A stretch of DNA of 64,000 nucleotides, taken from assembly GCA_964034945.1 (NCBI GenBank), contig CAXIUK010000001.1:62001-126000 (forward strand), read 5' to 3'. This stretch comes from Chrysopilus asiliformis. Its lineage: Eukaryota; Arthropoda; Insecta; Diptera; Rhagionidae. The position numbers were made by a program, and so were the translations under genes. Below, one piece after another: positions 36,619 to 48,944 of the stretch. Positions within the stretch are counted from its first letter, which is position 1. The number at the start of each line of letters is the position of its first letter. The notes under the pieces are model-generated. The model was not told the DNA's origin and made no database searches. It was given only the letters and a program-made list of their open reading frames with translations.

Positions 36619-37726
36619 GGCTAAATTACCAGACGTAGATGCAAAAAATTAAAAATTTGCAGCATTTTTTCTTGTTTTTTTTTGGCTTGTGCCGGAAAAC
36701 CGAAAATCCCACAGACTTATTATTTATCGTGGCATGTAGGTCTGACGCAGACCTTTCCATCGCAAAAAGTTGCAATGTTCTCCGATGTGTATTAACGAAG
36801 TTATGGCTAAATTACCAGACGTAGATGCAAAAAATTAAAAATTTGCAGCATTTTTTCTTGGTTTTTTGGCTTGTGCCGGAGAACCGAAAATCCCACAGTC
36901 TTATTATTTATCGTGGCATGTAGGTCTGACGCAGACCTTTCCATCGCAAAAAGTTTCAATGTTCTCCGATGTGTATTAACGAAGTTATGGCTAAATTACC
37001 AGACGTAGATGCAAAAAATTAAAAATTTGCAGCATTTTTTCTTGGTTTTTTGGCTTGTGCCGGAGAACCGAAAATCCCACAGACTTATTATTTATCGTGG
37101 CATGTAGGTCTGACGCAGACCTTTCCATCGCAAAAAGTTGCAATGTTCTCCGATGTGTATTAACGAAGTTATGGCTAAATTACCAGACGTAGATGCAAAA
37201 AATTAAAAATTTGCAGCATTTTTTCTTGTTTTTTTTTGGCTTGTGCCGGAAAACCGAAAATCCCACAGACTTATTATTTATCGTGGCATGTAGGTCTGAC
37301 GCAGACCTTTCCATCGCAAAAAGTTGCAATGTTCTCCGATGTGTATTAACGAAGTTATGGCTAAATTACCAGACGTAGATGCAAAAAATTAAAAATTTGC
37401 AGCATTTTTTCTTGGTTTTTTGGCTTGTGCCGGAGAACCGAAAATCCCACAGTCTTATTATTTATCGTGGCATGTAGGTCTGACGCAGACCTTTCCATCG
37501 CAAAAAGTTTCAATGTTCTCCGATGTGTATTAACGAAGTTATGGCTAAATTACCAGACGTAGATGCAAAAAATTAAAAATTTGCAGCATTTTTTCTTGGT
37601 TTTTTGGCTTGTGCCGGAGAACCGAAAATCCCACAGACTTATTATTTATCGTGGCATGTAGGTCTGACGCAGACCTTTCCATCGCAAAAAGTTGCAATGT
37701 TCTCCGATGTGTATTAACGAAGTTAT
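36619..37726 (+). repeat. Three-unit tandem duplication with G+T9 monomers (554 bp x 2)
   Basis: Copies 36619-37172 and 37173-37726, each in the order Q-gc with the T9 run (186 bp), S-tc, P-gc. The T-run reads CTTG followed by nine T instead of CTTGG followed by six T. The +2 shift opens a 61-codon frame in each T9 monomer, identical in both copies and at 38299; it has no start or stop of its own beyond the satellite sequence, so I do not call it a gene. Confidence 0.92.
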
Positions 37727-38464
37727 GGCTAAATTACCAGACGTAGATGCAAAAAATTAAAAATTTGCAGCATTTTTTCTTGGTTTTTTGGCTTGTGCCG
37801 GAGAACCAAAAATCCCACAGACTTCTTATTTATCGTGGCATGTAGGTCTCACGCAGACCTTTCCATCGCAAAAAGTTGCAATGTTCTCCGATGTGTATTA
37901 ACGAAGTTATGGCTAAATTACCAGACGTAGATGCAAAAAATTAAAAATTTGCAGCATTTTTTCTTGGTTTTTTGGCTTGTGCCGGAGAACCGAAAATCCC
38001 ACAGACTTCTTATTTATCGTGGCATGTAGGTCTGACGCAGACCTTTCCATCGCAAACAGTTGCAATGTTCTCCGATGTGTATTAACGAAGTTATGGCTAA
38101 ATTACCAGACGTAGATGCAAAAAATTAAAAATTTGCAGCATTTTTTCGTGGTTTTTTGGCTTGTGCCGGAGAACCGAAAATCCCACAGACTTCTTATTTA
38201 TCGTGGCATGTAGGTCTAACGCAGACCTTTCAATCGCAAAAAGTTGCAATGTTCTCCGATGTGTATTAACGAAGTTATGGCTAAATTACCAGACGTAGAT
38301 GCAAAAAATTAAAAATTTGCAGCATTTTTTCTTGTTTTTTTTTGGCTTGTGCCGGAAAACCGAAAATCCCACAGACTTATTATTTATCGTGGCATGTAGG
38401 TCTGACGCAGACCTTTCCATCGCAAAAAGTTGCAATGTTCTCCGATGTGTATTAACGAAGTTAT
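37727..38464 (+). repeat. Fourth C124 string and third G+T9 monomer
   Basis: Order: K C124, C147 C-gc, A124 C-gc with TTTCAATCG (and TTTCGTGG near 38147), then the T9 Q-gc monomer at 38279-38464 (186 bp). It parallels 36067-36804, 1,660 bp upstream. Confidence 0.88.
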
Positions 38465-39568
38465 GGCTAAATTACCAGACGTAGATGCAAAAAATTAAAA
38501 ATTTGCAGCATTTTTTCTTGGTTTTTTGGCTTGTGCCGGAGAACCGAAAATCCCACAGACTTATTATTTATCGTGGCATGTAGGTCTGACGCAGACCTTT
38601 CCATCGCAAAAAGTTTCAATGTTCTCCGATGTGTATTAACGAAGTTATGGCTAAATTACCAGACGTAGATGCAAAAAATTAAAAATTTGCAGCATTTTTT
38701 CTTGGTTTTTTGGCTTGTGCCGGAGAACCGAAAATCCCACAGTCTTATTATTTATCGTAGCATGTAGGTCTGACGCAGACCTTTCCATCGCAAAAAGTTG
38801 CAATGTTCTCCGATGTGTATTAACGAAGTTATGGCTAAATTACTAGACGTAGATGCAAAAAATTAAAAATTTGCAGCATTTTTTCTTGGTTTTTTGGCTT
38901 GTGCCGGAGAACCGAAAATCCCACAGACTTCTTATTTATCGTGGCATGTAGGTCTGACGCAGACCTTTCCATCGCAAAAAGTTGCAATGTTCTCCGATGT
39001 GTATTAACGAAGTTATGGCTAAATTACCAGACGTAGATGCAAAAAATTAAAAATTTGCAGCATTTTTTCTTGGTTTTTTGGCTTGTGCCGGAGAACCGAA
39101 AATCCCACAGACTTCTTATTTATCGTGGCATGTAGGTCTGACGCATACCTTTCCATCGCAAAAAGTTGCAATGTCCTCCGATGTGTATTAACGAAGTTAT
39201 GGCTAAATTACCAGACGTAGATGCAAAAAATTAAAAATTTGCAGCATTTTTTCTTGGTTTTTTGGCTTGTGCCGGAGAACCGAAAATCCCACAGACTTCT
39301 TATTTATCGTGGCATGTAGGTCTGACGCAGACCTTTCCATCGCAAAAAGTTGCAATGCCCTCCGATGTGTATTAACGAAGTTATGGCTAAATTACCAGAC
39401 GTAGATGCAAAAAATTAAAAATTTGCAGCATTTTTTCTTGGTTTTTTGGCTTGTGCCGGAGAACCGAAAATCCCACAGACTTCTTATTTATCGTGGCATG
39501 TAGGTCTGACGCAGACCTTTCCATCGCAAAAAGTTGCAATGTTCTCCGATGTGTATTAACGAAGTTAT
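38465..39568 (+). repeat. Six monomers including a displaced S-A111 / T12 pair
   Basis: Order: P-tc, S with A111 (38649), T12 C-gc (38833), C-gc with GCATACC and C159 (39017), C-gc with TGCCCTCC, C-gc. The adjacent S-A111 and T12 monomers match the pair at 1474-1841 and 8651-9018. Confidence 0.82.
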
Positions 39569-41040
39569 GGCTAAATTACCAGACGTAGATGCAAAAAATT
39601 AAAAATTTGCAGCATTTTTTCTTGGTTTTTTGGCTTGTGCCGGAGAACCGAAAATCCCACAGACTTCTTATTTATCGTGGCATGTAGGTCTGACGCAGAC
39701 CTTTCCATCGCAAAAAGTTTCAATGTTCTCCGATGTGTATTAACGAAGTTATGGCTAAATTACCAGACGTAGATGCAAAAAATTAAAAATATGCAGCATT
39801 TTTTCTTGGTTTTTTGGCTTGTGCCGGAGAACCGAAAATCCCACAGACTTATTATTTATCGTGGCATGTAGGTCTGACGCAGACCTTTCCATCGCAAAAA
39901 GTTGCAATGTTCTCCGATGTGTATTAACGAAGTTATGGCTAAATTACCAGACGTAGATGCAAAAAATTAAAAATTTGCAGCATTTTTTCTTGGTTTTTTG
40001 GCTTGTGCCGGAGAACCGAAAATCCCACAGACTTCTTATTTATCGTGGCATGTAGGTCTGACACAGACCTTTCCATCGCAAAAAGTTTTAATGTTCTCCG
40101 ATGTGTATTAACGAAGTTATGGCTAAATTACCAGACGTAGATGCAAAAAATTAAAAATTTGCAGCATTTTTTCTTGGTTTTTTGGCTTGTGCCGGAGAAC
40201 CGAAAATCCCACAGACTTATTATTTATCGTGGCATGTAGGTCTGACGCAGACCTTTCCATCGCAAAAAGTTGCAATGTTCTCCGATGTGTATTAACGAAG
40301 TTATGGCTAAATTACCAGACGTAGATGCAAAAAATTAAAAATTTGCAGCATTTTTTCTTGGTTTTTTGGCTTGTGCCGGAGAACCGAAAATCCCACAGAC
40401 TTCTTATTTATCGTGGCATGTAGGTCTGACGCAGACCTTTCCATCGCAAAAAGTTTCAATGTTCTCCGATGTGTATTAACGAAGTTATGGCTAAATTACC
40501 AGACGTAGATGCAAAAAATTAAAAATATGCAGCATTTTTTCTTGGTTTTTTGGCTTGTGCCGGAGAACCGAAAATCCCACAGACTTATTATTTATCGTGG
40601 CATGTAGGTCTGACGCAGACCTTTCCATCGCAAAAAGTTGCAATGTTCTCCGATGTGTATTAACGAAGTTATGGCTAAATTACCAGACGTAGATGCAAAA
40701 AATTAAAAATTTGCAGCATTTTTTCTTGGTTTTTTGGCTTGTGCCGGAGAACCGAAAATCCCACAGACTTCTTATTTATCGTGGCATGTAGGTCTGACGC
40801 AGACCTTTCCATCGCAAAAAGTTTTAATGTTCTCCGATGTGTATTAACGAAGTTATGGCTAAATTACCAGACGTAGATGCAAAAAATTAAAAATTTGCAG
40901 CATTTTTTCTTGGTTTTTTGGCTTGTGCCGGAGAACCGAAAATCCCACAGACTTATTATTTATCGTGGCATGTAGGTCTGACGCAGACCTTTCCATCGCA
41001 AAAAGTTGCAATGTTCTCCGATGTGTATTAACGAAGTTAT
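39569..41040 (+). repeat. Four-unit tandem duplication (736 bp x 2)
   Basis: Copies 39569-40304 and 40305-41040, order C-tc, A39 P-gc, C-tt, P-gc. The A39 markers at 39791 and 40527 are exactly 736 bp apart. Copy 1 has a private GACACAG near 40062. Confidence 0.88.
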
Positions 41041-42504
41041 GGCTAAATTACCAGACGTAGATGCAAAAAATTAAAAATTTGCAGCATTTTTTCTTGGTTT
41101 TTTGGCTTGTGCCGGAGAACCGAAAATCCCACAGACTTCTTATTTATCGTGGCATGTAGGTCTGACGCAGACCTTTCCATCGCAAAAAGTTGCAATGTTC
41201 TCCGATGTGTATTAACGAAGTTATGGCTAAATTACCAGACGTAGATGCAAAAAATTAAAAATTTGCAGCATTTTTTCTTGGTTTTTTGGCTTGTGCCGGA
41301 GAACCAAAAATCCCACAGACTTCTTATTTATCGTGGCATGTAGGTCTGACGCAGACCTTTCCATCGCAAAAAGTTTCAATGTTCTCCGATGTGTATTAAC
41401 GAAGTTATGGCTAAATTACCAGACGTAGATGCAAAAAATTAAAAATTTGCAGCATTTTTTCTTGGTTTTTTGGCTTGTGCCAAAAATCCCACAGACTTCT
41501 TATTTATCGTGGCATGTAGGTCTGACGCAGACCTTTCCATCGCAAAAAGTTGCAATGTTCTCCGATGTGTATTAACGAAGTTATGGCTAAATTACCAGAC
41601 GTAGATGCAAAAAATTAAAAATTTGCAGCATTTTTTCTTGGTTTTTTGGCTTGTGCCGGAGAACCGAAAATCCCACAGACTTCTTATTTATCGTGGCATG
41701 TAGGTCTGACGCAGACCTTTCCATCGCAAAAAGTTTTAATGTTCTCCGATGTGTATTAACGAAGTTATGGCTAAATTACCAGACGTAGATGCAAAAAATT
41801 AAAAATTTGCAGCATTTTTTCTTGGTTTTTTGGCTTGTGCCGGAGAACCGAAAATCCCACAGACTTATTATTTATCGTGGCATGTAGGTCTGACGCAGAC
41901 CTTTCCATCGCAAAAAGTTGCAATGTTCTCCGATGTGTATTAACGAAGTTATGGCTAAATTACCAGACGTAGATGCAAAAAATTAAAAATTTGCAGCATT
42001 TTTTCTTGGTTTTTTGGCTTGTGCCGGAGAACCGAAAATCCCACAGACTTCTTATTTATCGTGGCATGTAGGTCTGACGCAGACCTTTCCATCGCAAAAA
42101 GTTGCAATGTTCTCCGATGTGTATTAACGAAGTTATGGCTAAATTACCAGACGTAGATGCAAAAAATTAAAAATTTGCAGCATTTTTTCTTGGTTTTTTG
42201 GCTTGTGCCGGAGAACCAAAAATCCCACAGACTTCTTATTTATCGTGGCATGTAGGTCTGACGCAGACCTTTCCATCGCAAAAAGTTTCAATGTTCTCCG
42301 ATGTGTATTAACGAAGTTATGGCTAAATTACCAGACGTAGATGCAAAAAATTAAAAATTTGCAGCATTTTTTCTTGGTTTTTTGGCTTGTGCCGGAGAAC
42401 CAAAAATCCCACAGACTTCTTATTTATCGTGGCATGTAGGTCTGACGCAGACCTTTCCATCGCAAAAAGTTTCAATGTTCTCCGATGTGTATTAACGAAG
42501 TTAT
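41041..42504 (+). repeat. Eight monomers, one with an 8-bp deletion
   Basis: Order: C-gc, K-tc, shortened monomer (41409-41584), C-tt, P-gc, C-gc, K-tc, K-tc. Apart from the deletion these are standard copies. Confidence 0.82.
41409..41584 (+). repeat. 176-bp monomer with 8-bp internal deletion
   Basis: The sequence around 41479-41483 reads GTGCCAAAAATCCC where K monomers read GTGCCGGAGAACCAAAAATCCC. Eight bases are lost between two CC dinucleotides, as expected for slippage or microhomology-mediated loss. The deletion removes the left arm of the 8-bp long-range inverted repeat. It is the only copy of its kind in the window. Confidence 0.93.
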
Positions 42505-43240
42505 GGCTAAATTACCAGACGTAGATGCAAAAAATTAAAAATTTGCAGCATTTTTTCTTGGTTTTTTGGCTTGTGCCGGAGAACCGAAAATCCCACAGAC
42601 TTCTTATTTATCGTGGCATGTAGGTCTCACGCAGACCTTTCCATCGCAAAAAGTTTCAATGTTCTCCGATGTGTATTAACGAAGTTATGGCTAAATTACC
42701 AGACGTAGATGCAAAAAATTAAAAATTTGCAGCATTTTTTCTTGGTTTTTTGGCTTGTGCCGGAAAACCGAAAATCCCACAGACTTCTTATTTATCGTGG
42801 CATGTAGGTCTGACGCAGACCTTTCCATCGCAAAAAGTTTCAATGTTCTCCGATGTGTATTAACGAAGTTATGGCTAAATTACCAGACGTAGATGCAAAA
42901 AATTAAAAATTTGCAGCATTTTTTCTTGGTTTTTTGGCTTGTGCCGGAGAACCGAAAATCCCACAGACTTCTTATTTATCGTGGCATGTAGGTCTCACGC
43001 AGACCTTTCCATCGCAAAAAGTTTCAATGTTCTCCGATGTGTATTAACGAAGTTATGGCTAAATTACCAGACGTAGATGCAAAAAATTAAAAATTTGCAG
43101 CATTTTTTCTTGGTTTTTTGGCTTGTGCCGGAAAACCGAAAATCCCACAGACTTCTTATTTATCGTGGCATGTAGGTCTGACGCAGACCTTTCCATCGCA
43201 AAAAGTTTCAATGTTCTCCGATGTGTATTAACGAAGTTAT
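42505..43240 (+). repeat. Two-unit tandem duplication (368 bp x 2)
   Basis: Copies 42505-42872 and 42873-43240: C-tc with C124, then a monomer combining A77 with consensus C99, tc. The C124 markers at 42628 and 42996 are 368 bp apart. A77 without A99 is seen only in these two monomers. Confidence 0.9.
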
Positions 43241-43608
43241 GGCTAAATTACCAGACGTAGATGCAAAAAATTAAAAATTTGCAGCATTTTTTCTTGGTTT
43301 TTTGGCTTGTGCCGGAAAACCGAAAATCCCACAGACTTATTATTTATCGTGGCATGTAGGTCTGACGCAGACCTTTCCATCGCAAAAAGTTTCAATGTTC
43401 TCCGATGTGTATTAACGAAGTTATGGCTAAATTACCAGACGTAGATGCAAAAAATTAAAAATTTGCAGCATTTTTTCTTGGTTTTTTGGCTTGTGCCGGA
43501 GAACCAAAAATCCCACAGACTTCTTATTTATCGTGGCATGTAGGTCTGACGCAGACCTTTCCATCGCAAAAAGTTTCAATGTTCTCCGATGTGTATTAAC
43601 GAAGTTAT
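43241..43608 (+). repeat. Two standard monomers: Q-tc, K-tc
   Basis: Ordinary 184-bp copies joining the two-unit and seven-unit duplications. Confidence 0.85.
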
Positions 43609-46184
43609 GGCTAAATTACCAGACGTAGATGCAAAAAATTAAAAATTTGCAGCATTTTTTCTTGGTTTTTTGGCTTGTGCCGGAGAACCGAAAATCCCAC
43701 AGACTTCTTATTTATCGTGGCATGTAGGTCTCACGCAGACCTTTCCATCGCAAAAAGTTGCAATGTTCTCCGATGTGTATTAACGAAGTTATGGCTAAAT
43801 TACCAGACGTAGATGCAAAAAATTAAAAATTTGCAGCATTTTTTCTTGGTTTTTTGGCTTGTGCCGGAGAACCGAAAATCCCACAGACTTCTTATTTATC
43901 GTGGCATGTAGGTCTGACGCAGACCTTTCCATCGCAAAAAGTTTCAATGTTCTCCGATGTGTATTAACGAAGTTATGGCTAAATTACCAGACGTAGATGC
44001 AAAAAATTAAAAATTTGCAGCATTTTTTCTTGGTTTTTTGGCTTGTGCCGGAAAACCGAAAATCCCACAGACTTATTATTTATCGTGGCATGTAGGTCTG
44101 ACGCAGACCTTTCCATCGCAAAAAGTTTCAATGTTCTCCGATGTGTATTAACGAAGTTATGGCTAAATTACCAGACGTAGATGCAAAAAATTAAAAATTT
44201 GCAGCATTTTTTCTTGGTTTTTTGGCTTGTGCCGGAAAACCGAAAATCCCACAGACTTATTATTTATCGTGGCATGTAGGTCTGACGCAGACCTTTCCAT
44301 CGCAAAAAGTTTCAATGTTCTCCGATGTGTATTAACGAAGTTATGGCTAAATTACCAGACGTAGATGCAAAAAATTAAAAATTTGCAGCATTTTTTCTTG
44401 GTTTTTTGGCTTGTGCCGGAGAACCGAAAATCCCACAGACTTCTTATTTATCGTGGCATGTAGGTCTGACGCAGACCTTTCCATCGCAAAAAGTTTTAAT
44501 GTTCTCCGATGTGTATTAACGAAGTTATGGCTAAATTACCAGACGTAGATGCAAAAAATTAAAAATTTGCAGCATTTTTTCTTGGTTTTTTGGCTTGTGC
44601 CGGAGAACCGAAAATCCCACAGACTTATTATTTATCGTGGCATGTAGGTCTGACGCAGACCTTTCCATCGCAAAAAGTTGCAATGTTCTCCGATGTGTAT
44701 TAACGAAGTTATGGCTAAATTACCAGACGTAGATGCAAAAAATTAAAAATTTGCAGCATTTTTTCTTGGTTTTTTGGCTTGTGCCGGAGAACCGAAAATC
44801 CCACAGACTTCTTATTTATCGTGGCATGTAGGTCTGACGCAGACCTTTCCATCGCAAAAAGTTGCAATGTTCTCCGATGTGTATTAACGAAGTTATGGCT
44901 AAATTACCAGACGTAGATGCAAAAAATTAAAAATTTGCAGCATTTTTTCTTGGTTTTTTGGCTTGTGCCGGAGAACCGAAAATCCCACAGACTTCTTATT
45001 TATCGTGGCATGTAGGTCTCACGCAGACCTTTCCATCGCAAAAAGTTGCAATGTTCTCCGATGTGTATTAACGAAGTTATGGCTAAATTACCAGACGTAG
45101 ATGCAAAAAATTAAAAATTTGCAGCATTTTTTCTTGGTTTTTTGGCTTGTGCCGGAGAACCGAAAATCCCACAGACTTCTTATTTATCGTGGCATGTAGG
45201 TCTGACGCAGACCTTTCCATCGCAAAAAGTTTCAATGTTCTCCGATGTGTATTAACGAAGTTATGGCTAAATTACCAGACGTAGATGCAAAAAATTAAAA
45301 ATTTGCAGCATTTTTTCTTGGTTTTTTGGCTTGTGCCGGAAAACCGAAAATCCCACAGACTTATTATTTATCGTGGCATGTAGGTCTGACGCAGACCTTT
45401 CCATCGCAAAAAGTTTCAATGTTCTCCGATGTGTATTAACGAAGTTATGGCTAAATTACCAGACGTAGATGCAAAAAATTAAAAATTTGCAGCATTTTTT
45501 CTTGGTTTTTTGGCTTGTGCCGGAAAACCGAAAATCCCACAGACTTATTATTTATCGTGGCATGTAGGTCTGACGCAGACCTTTCCATCGCAAAAAGTTT
45601 CAATGTTCTCCGATGTGTATTAACGAAGTTATGGCTAAATTACCAGACGTAGATGCAAAAAATTAAAAATTTGCAGCATTTTTTCTTGGTTTTTTGGCTT
45701 GTGCCGGAGAACCGAAAATCCCATAGACTTCTTATTTATCGTGGCATGTAGGTCTGACGCAGACCTTTCCATCGCAAAAAGTTTTAATGTTCTCCGATGT
45801 GTATTAACGAAGTTATGGCTAAATTACCAGACGTAGATGCAAAAAATTAAAAATTTGCAGCATTTTTTCTTGGTTTTTTGGCTTGTGCCGGAGAACCGAA
45901 AATCCCACAGACTTATTATTTATCGTGGCATGTAGGTCTGACGCAGACCTTTCCATCGCAAAAAGTTGCAATGTTCTCCGATGTGTATTAACGAAGTTAT
46001 GGCTAAATTACCAGACGTAGATGCAAAAAATTAAAAATTTGCAGCATTTTTTCTTGGTTTTTTGGCTTGTGCCGGAGAACCGAAAATCCCACAGACTTCT
46101 TATTTATCGTGGCATGTAGGTCTGACGCAGACCTTTCCATCGCAAAAAGTTGCAATGTTCTCCGATGTGTATTAACGAAGTTAT
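43609..46184 (+). repeat. Seven-unit tandem duplication (1,288 bp x 2)
   Basis: Copies 43609-44896 and 44897-46184 have the same seven classes in order: C124 C-gc, C-tc, Q-tc, Q-tc, C-tt, P-gc, C-gc. C124 markers at 43732 and 45020 are exactly 1,288 bp apart. Copy 2 has a private CCATAGAC near 45723. This is one of the cleanest higher-order units in the window. Confidence 0.92.
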
Positions 46185-48944
46185 GGCTAAATTACCAGAC
46201 GTAGATGCAAAAAATTAAAAATTTGCAGCATTTTTTCTTGGTTTTTTGGCTTGTGCCGGAGAACCGAAAATCCCACAGACTTCTTATTTATCGTGGCATG
46301 TAGGTCTGACGCAGACCTTTCCATCGCAAAAAGTTTCAATGTTCTCCGATGTGTATTAACGAAGTTATGGCTAAATTACCAGACGTAGATGCAAAAAATT
46401 AAAAATATGCAGCATTTTTTCTTGGTTTTTTGGCTTGTGCCGGAGAACCGAAAATCCCACAGACTTATTATTTATCGTGGCATGTAGGTCTGACGCAGAC
46501 CTTTCCATCGCAAAAAGTTGCAATGTTCTCCGATGTGTATTAACGAAGTTATGGCTAAATTACCAGACGTAGATGCAAAAAATTAAAAATTTGCAGCATT
46601 TTTTCTTGGTTTTTTGGCTTGTGCCGGAGAACCGAAAATCCCACAGACTTCTTATTTATCGTGGCATGTAGGTCTGACGCAGACCTTTCCATCGCAAAAA
46701 GTTTTAATGTTCTCCGATGTGTATTAACGAAGTTATGGCTAAATTACCAGACGTAGATGCAAAAAATTAAAAATTTGCAGCATTTTTTCTTGGTTTTTTG
46801 GCTTGTGCCGGAGAACCGAAAATCCCACAGACTTATTATTTATCGTGGCATGTAGGTCTGACGCAGACCTTTCCATCGCAAAAAGTTGCAATGTTCTCCG
46901 ATGTGTATTAACGAAGTTATGGCTAAATTACCAGACGTAGATGCAAAAAATTAAAAATTTGCAGCATTTTTTCTTGGTTTTTTGGCTTGTGCCGGAGAAC
47001 CAAAAATCCCACAGACTTCTTATTTATCGTGGCATGTAGGTCTGACGCAGACCTTTCCATCGCAAAAAGTTGCAATGTTCTCCGATGTGTATTAACGAAG
47101 TTATGGCTAAATTACCAGACGTAGATGCAAAAAATTAAAAATTTGCAGCATTTTTTCTTGGTTTTTTGGCTTGTGCCGGAGAACCAAAAATCCCACAGAC
47201 TTCTTATTTATCGTGGCATGTAGGTCTGACGCAGACCTTTCCATCGCAAAAAGTTTCAATGTTCTCCGATGTGTATTAACGAAGTTATGGCTAAATTACC
47301 AGACGTAGATGCAAAAAATTAAAAATTTGCAGCATTTTTTCTTGGTTTTTTGGCTTGTGCCGGAGAACCGAAAATCCCACAGACTTCTTATTTATCGTGG
47401 CATGTAGGTCTCACGCAGACCTTTCCATCGCAAAAAGTTGCAATGTTCTCCGATGTGTATTAACGAAGTTATGGCTAAATTACCAGACGTAGATGCAAAA
47501 AATTAAAAATTTGCAGCATTTTTTCTTGGTTTTTTGGCTTGTGCCGGAGAACCGAAAATCCCACAGACTTCTTATTTATTGTGGCATGTAGGTCTGACGC
47601 AGACCTTTCCATCGCAAAAAGTTTCAATGTTCTCCGATGTGTATTAACGAAGTTATGGCTAAATTACCAGACGTAGATGCAAAAAATTAAAAATTTGCAG
47701 CATTTTTTCTTGGTTTTTTGGCTTGTGCCGGAAAACCGAAAATCCCACAGACTTATTATTTATCGTGGCATGTAGGTCTGACGCAGACCTTTCCATCGCA
47801 AAAAGTTTCAATGTTCTCCGATGTGTATTAACGAAGTTATGGCTAAATTACCAGACGTAGATGCAAAAAATTAAAAATTTGCAGCATTTTTTCTTGGTTT
47901 TTTGGCTTGTGCCGGAGAACCAAAAATCCCACAGACTTCTTATTTATCGTGGCATGTAGGTCTGACGCAGACCTTTCCATCGCAAAAAGTTTCAATGTTC
48001 TCCGATGTGTATTAACGAAGTTATGGCTAAATTACCAGACGTAGATGCAAAAAATTAAAAATTTGCAGCATTTTTTCTTGGTTTTTTGGCTTGTGCCGGA
48101 GAACCGAAAATCCCACAGACTTTTTATTTATCGTGGCATGTAGGTCTCACGCAGACCTTTCCATCGCAAAAAGTTGCAATGTTCTCCGATGTGTATTAAC
48201 GAAGTTATGGCTAAATTACCAGACGTAGATGCAAAAAATTAAAAATTTGCAGCATTTTTTCTTGGTTTTTTGGCTTGTGCCGGAGAACCGAAAATCCCAC
48301 AGACTTCTTATTTATCGTGGCATGTAGGTCTGACGCAGACCTTTCCATCGCAAAAAGTTTCAATGTTCTCCGATGTGTATTAACGAAGTTATGGCTAAAT
48401 TACCAGACGTAGATGCAAAAAATTAAAAATTTGCAGCATTTTTTCTTGGTTTTTTGGCTTGTGCCGGAAAACCGAAAATCCCACAGACTTATTATTTATC
48501 GTGGCATGTAGGTCTGACGCAGACCTTTCCATCGCAAAAAGTTTCAATGTTCTCCGATGTGTATTAACGAAGTTATGGCTAAATTACCAGACGTAGATGC
48601 AAAAAATTAAAAATTTGCAGCATTTTTTCTTGGTTTTTTGGCTTGTGACGGAAAACCGAAAATCCCACAGACTTATTATTTATCGTGGCATGTAGGTCTG
48701 ACGCAGACCTTTCCATCGCAAAAAGTTTCAATGTTCTCCGATGTGTATTAACGAAGTTATGGCTAAATTACCAGACGTAGATGCAAAAAATTAAAAATTT
48801 GCAGCATTTTTTCTTGGTTTTTTGGCTTGTGCCGGAGAACCGAAAATCCCACAGACTTCTTATTTATCGTGGCATGTAGGTCTGACGCAGACCTTTCCAT
48901 CGCAAAAAGTTTCAATGTTCTCCGATGTGTATTAACGAAGTTAT
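46185..48944 (+). repeat. 15 monomers, C124 strings without exact duplication
   Basis: Order: C-tc, A39 P-gc, C-tt, P-gc, K-gc, K-tc, C124 C-gc, C-tc (T108 alone near 47580), Q-tc, K-tc, C124 C-gc (T99 near 48122), C-tc, Q-tc, Q-tc (GTGACGG near 48648), C-tc. The C-tc/A39/C-tt/P-gc start matches the four-unit block at 39569. Confidence 0.82.

Noticed and set aside
36639..38484. Three identical 61-codon ORFs (36639, 37193, 38299)
   Set aside because: They are satellite monomers with a T9 run that restores a frame. They begin inside the A-tract dyad and stop in the next monomer; identity reflects recent DNA duplication, not protein conservation.
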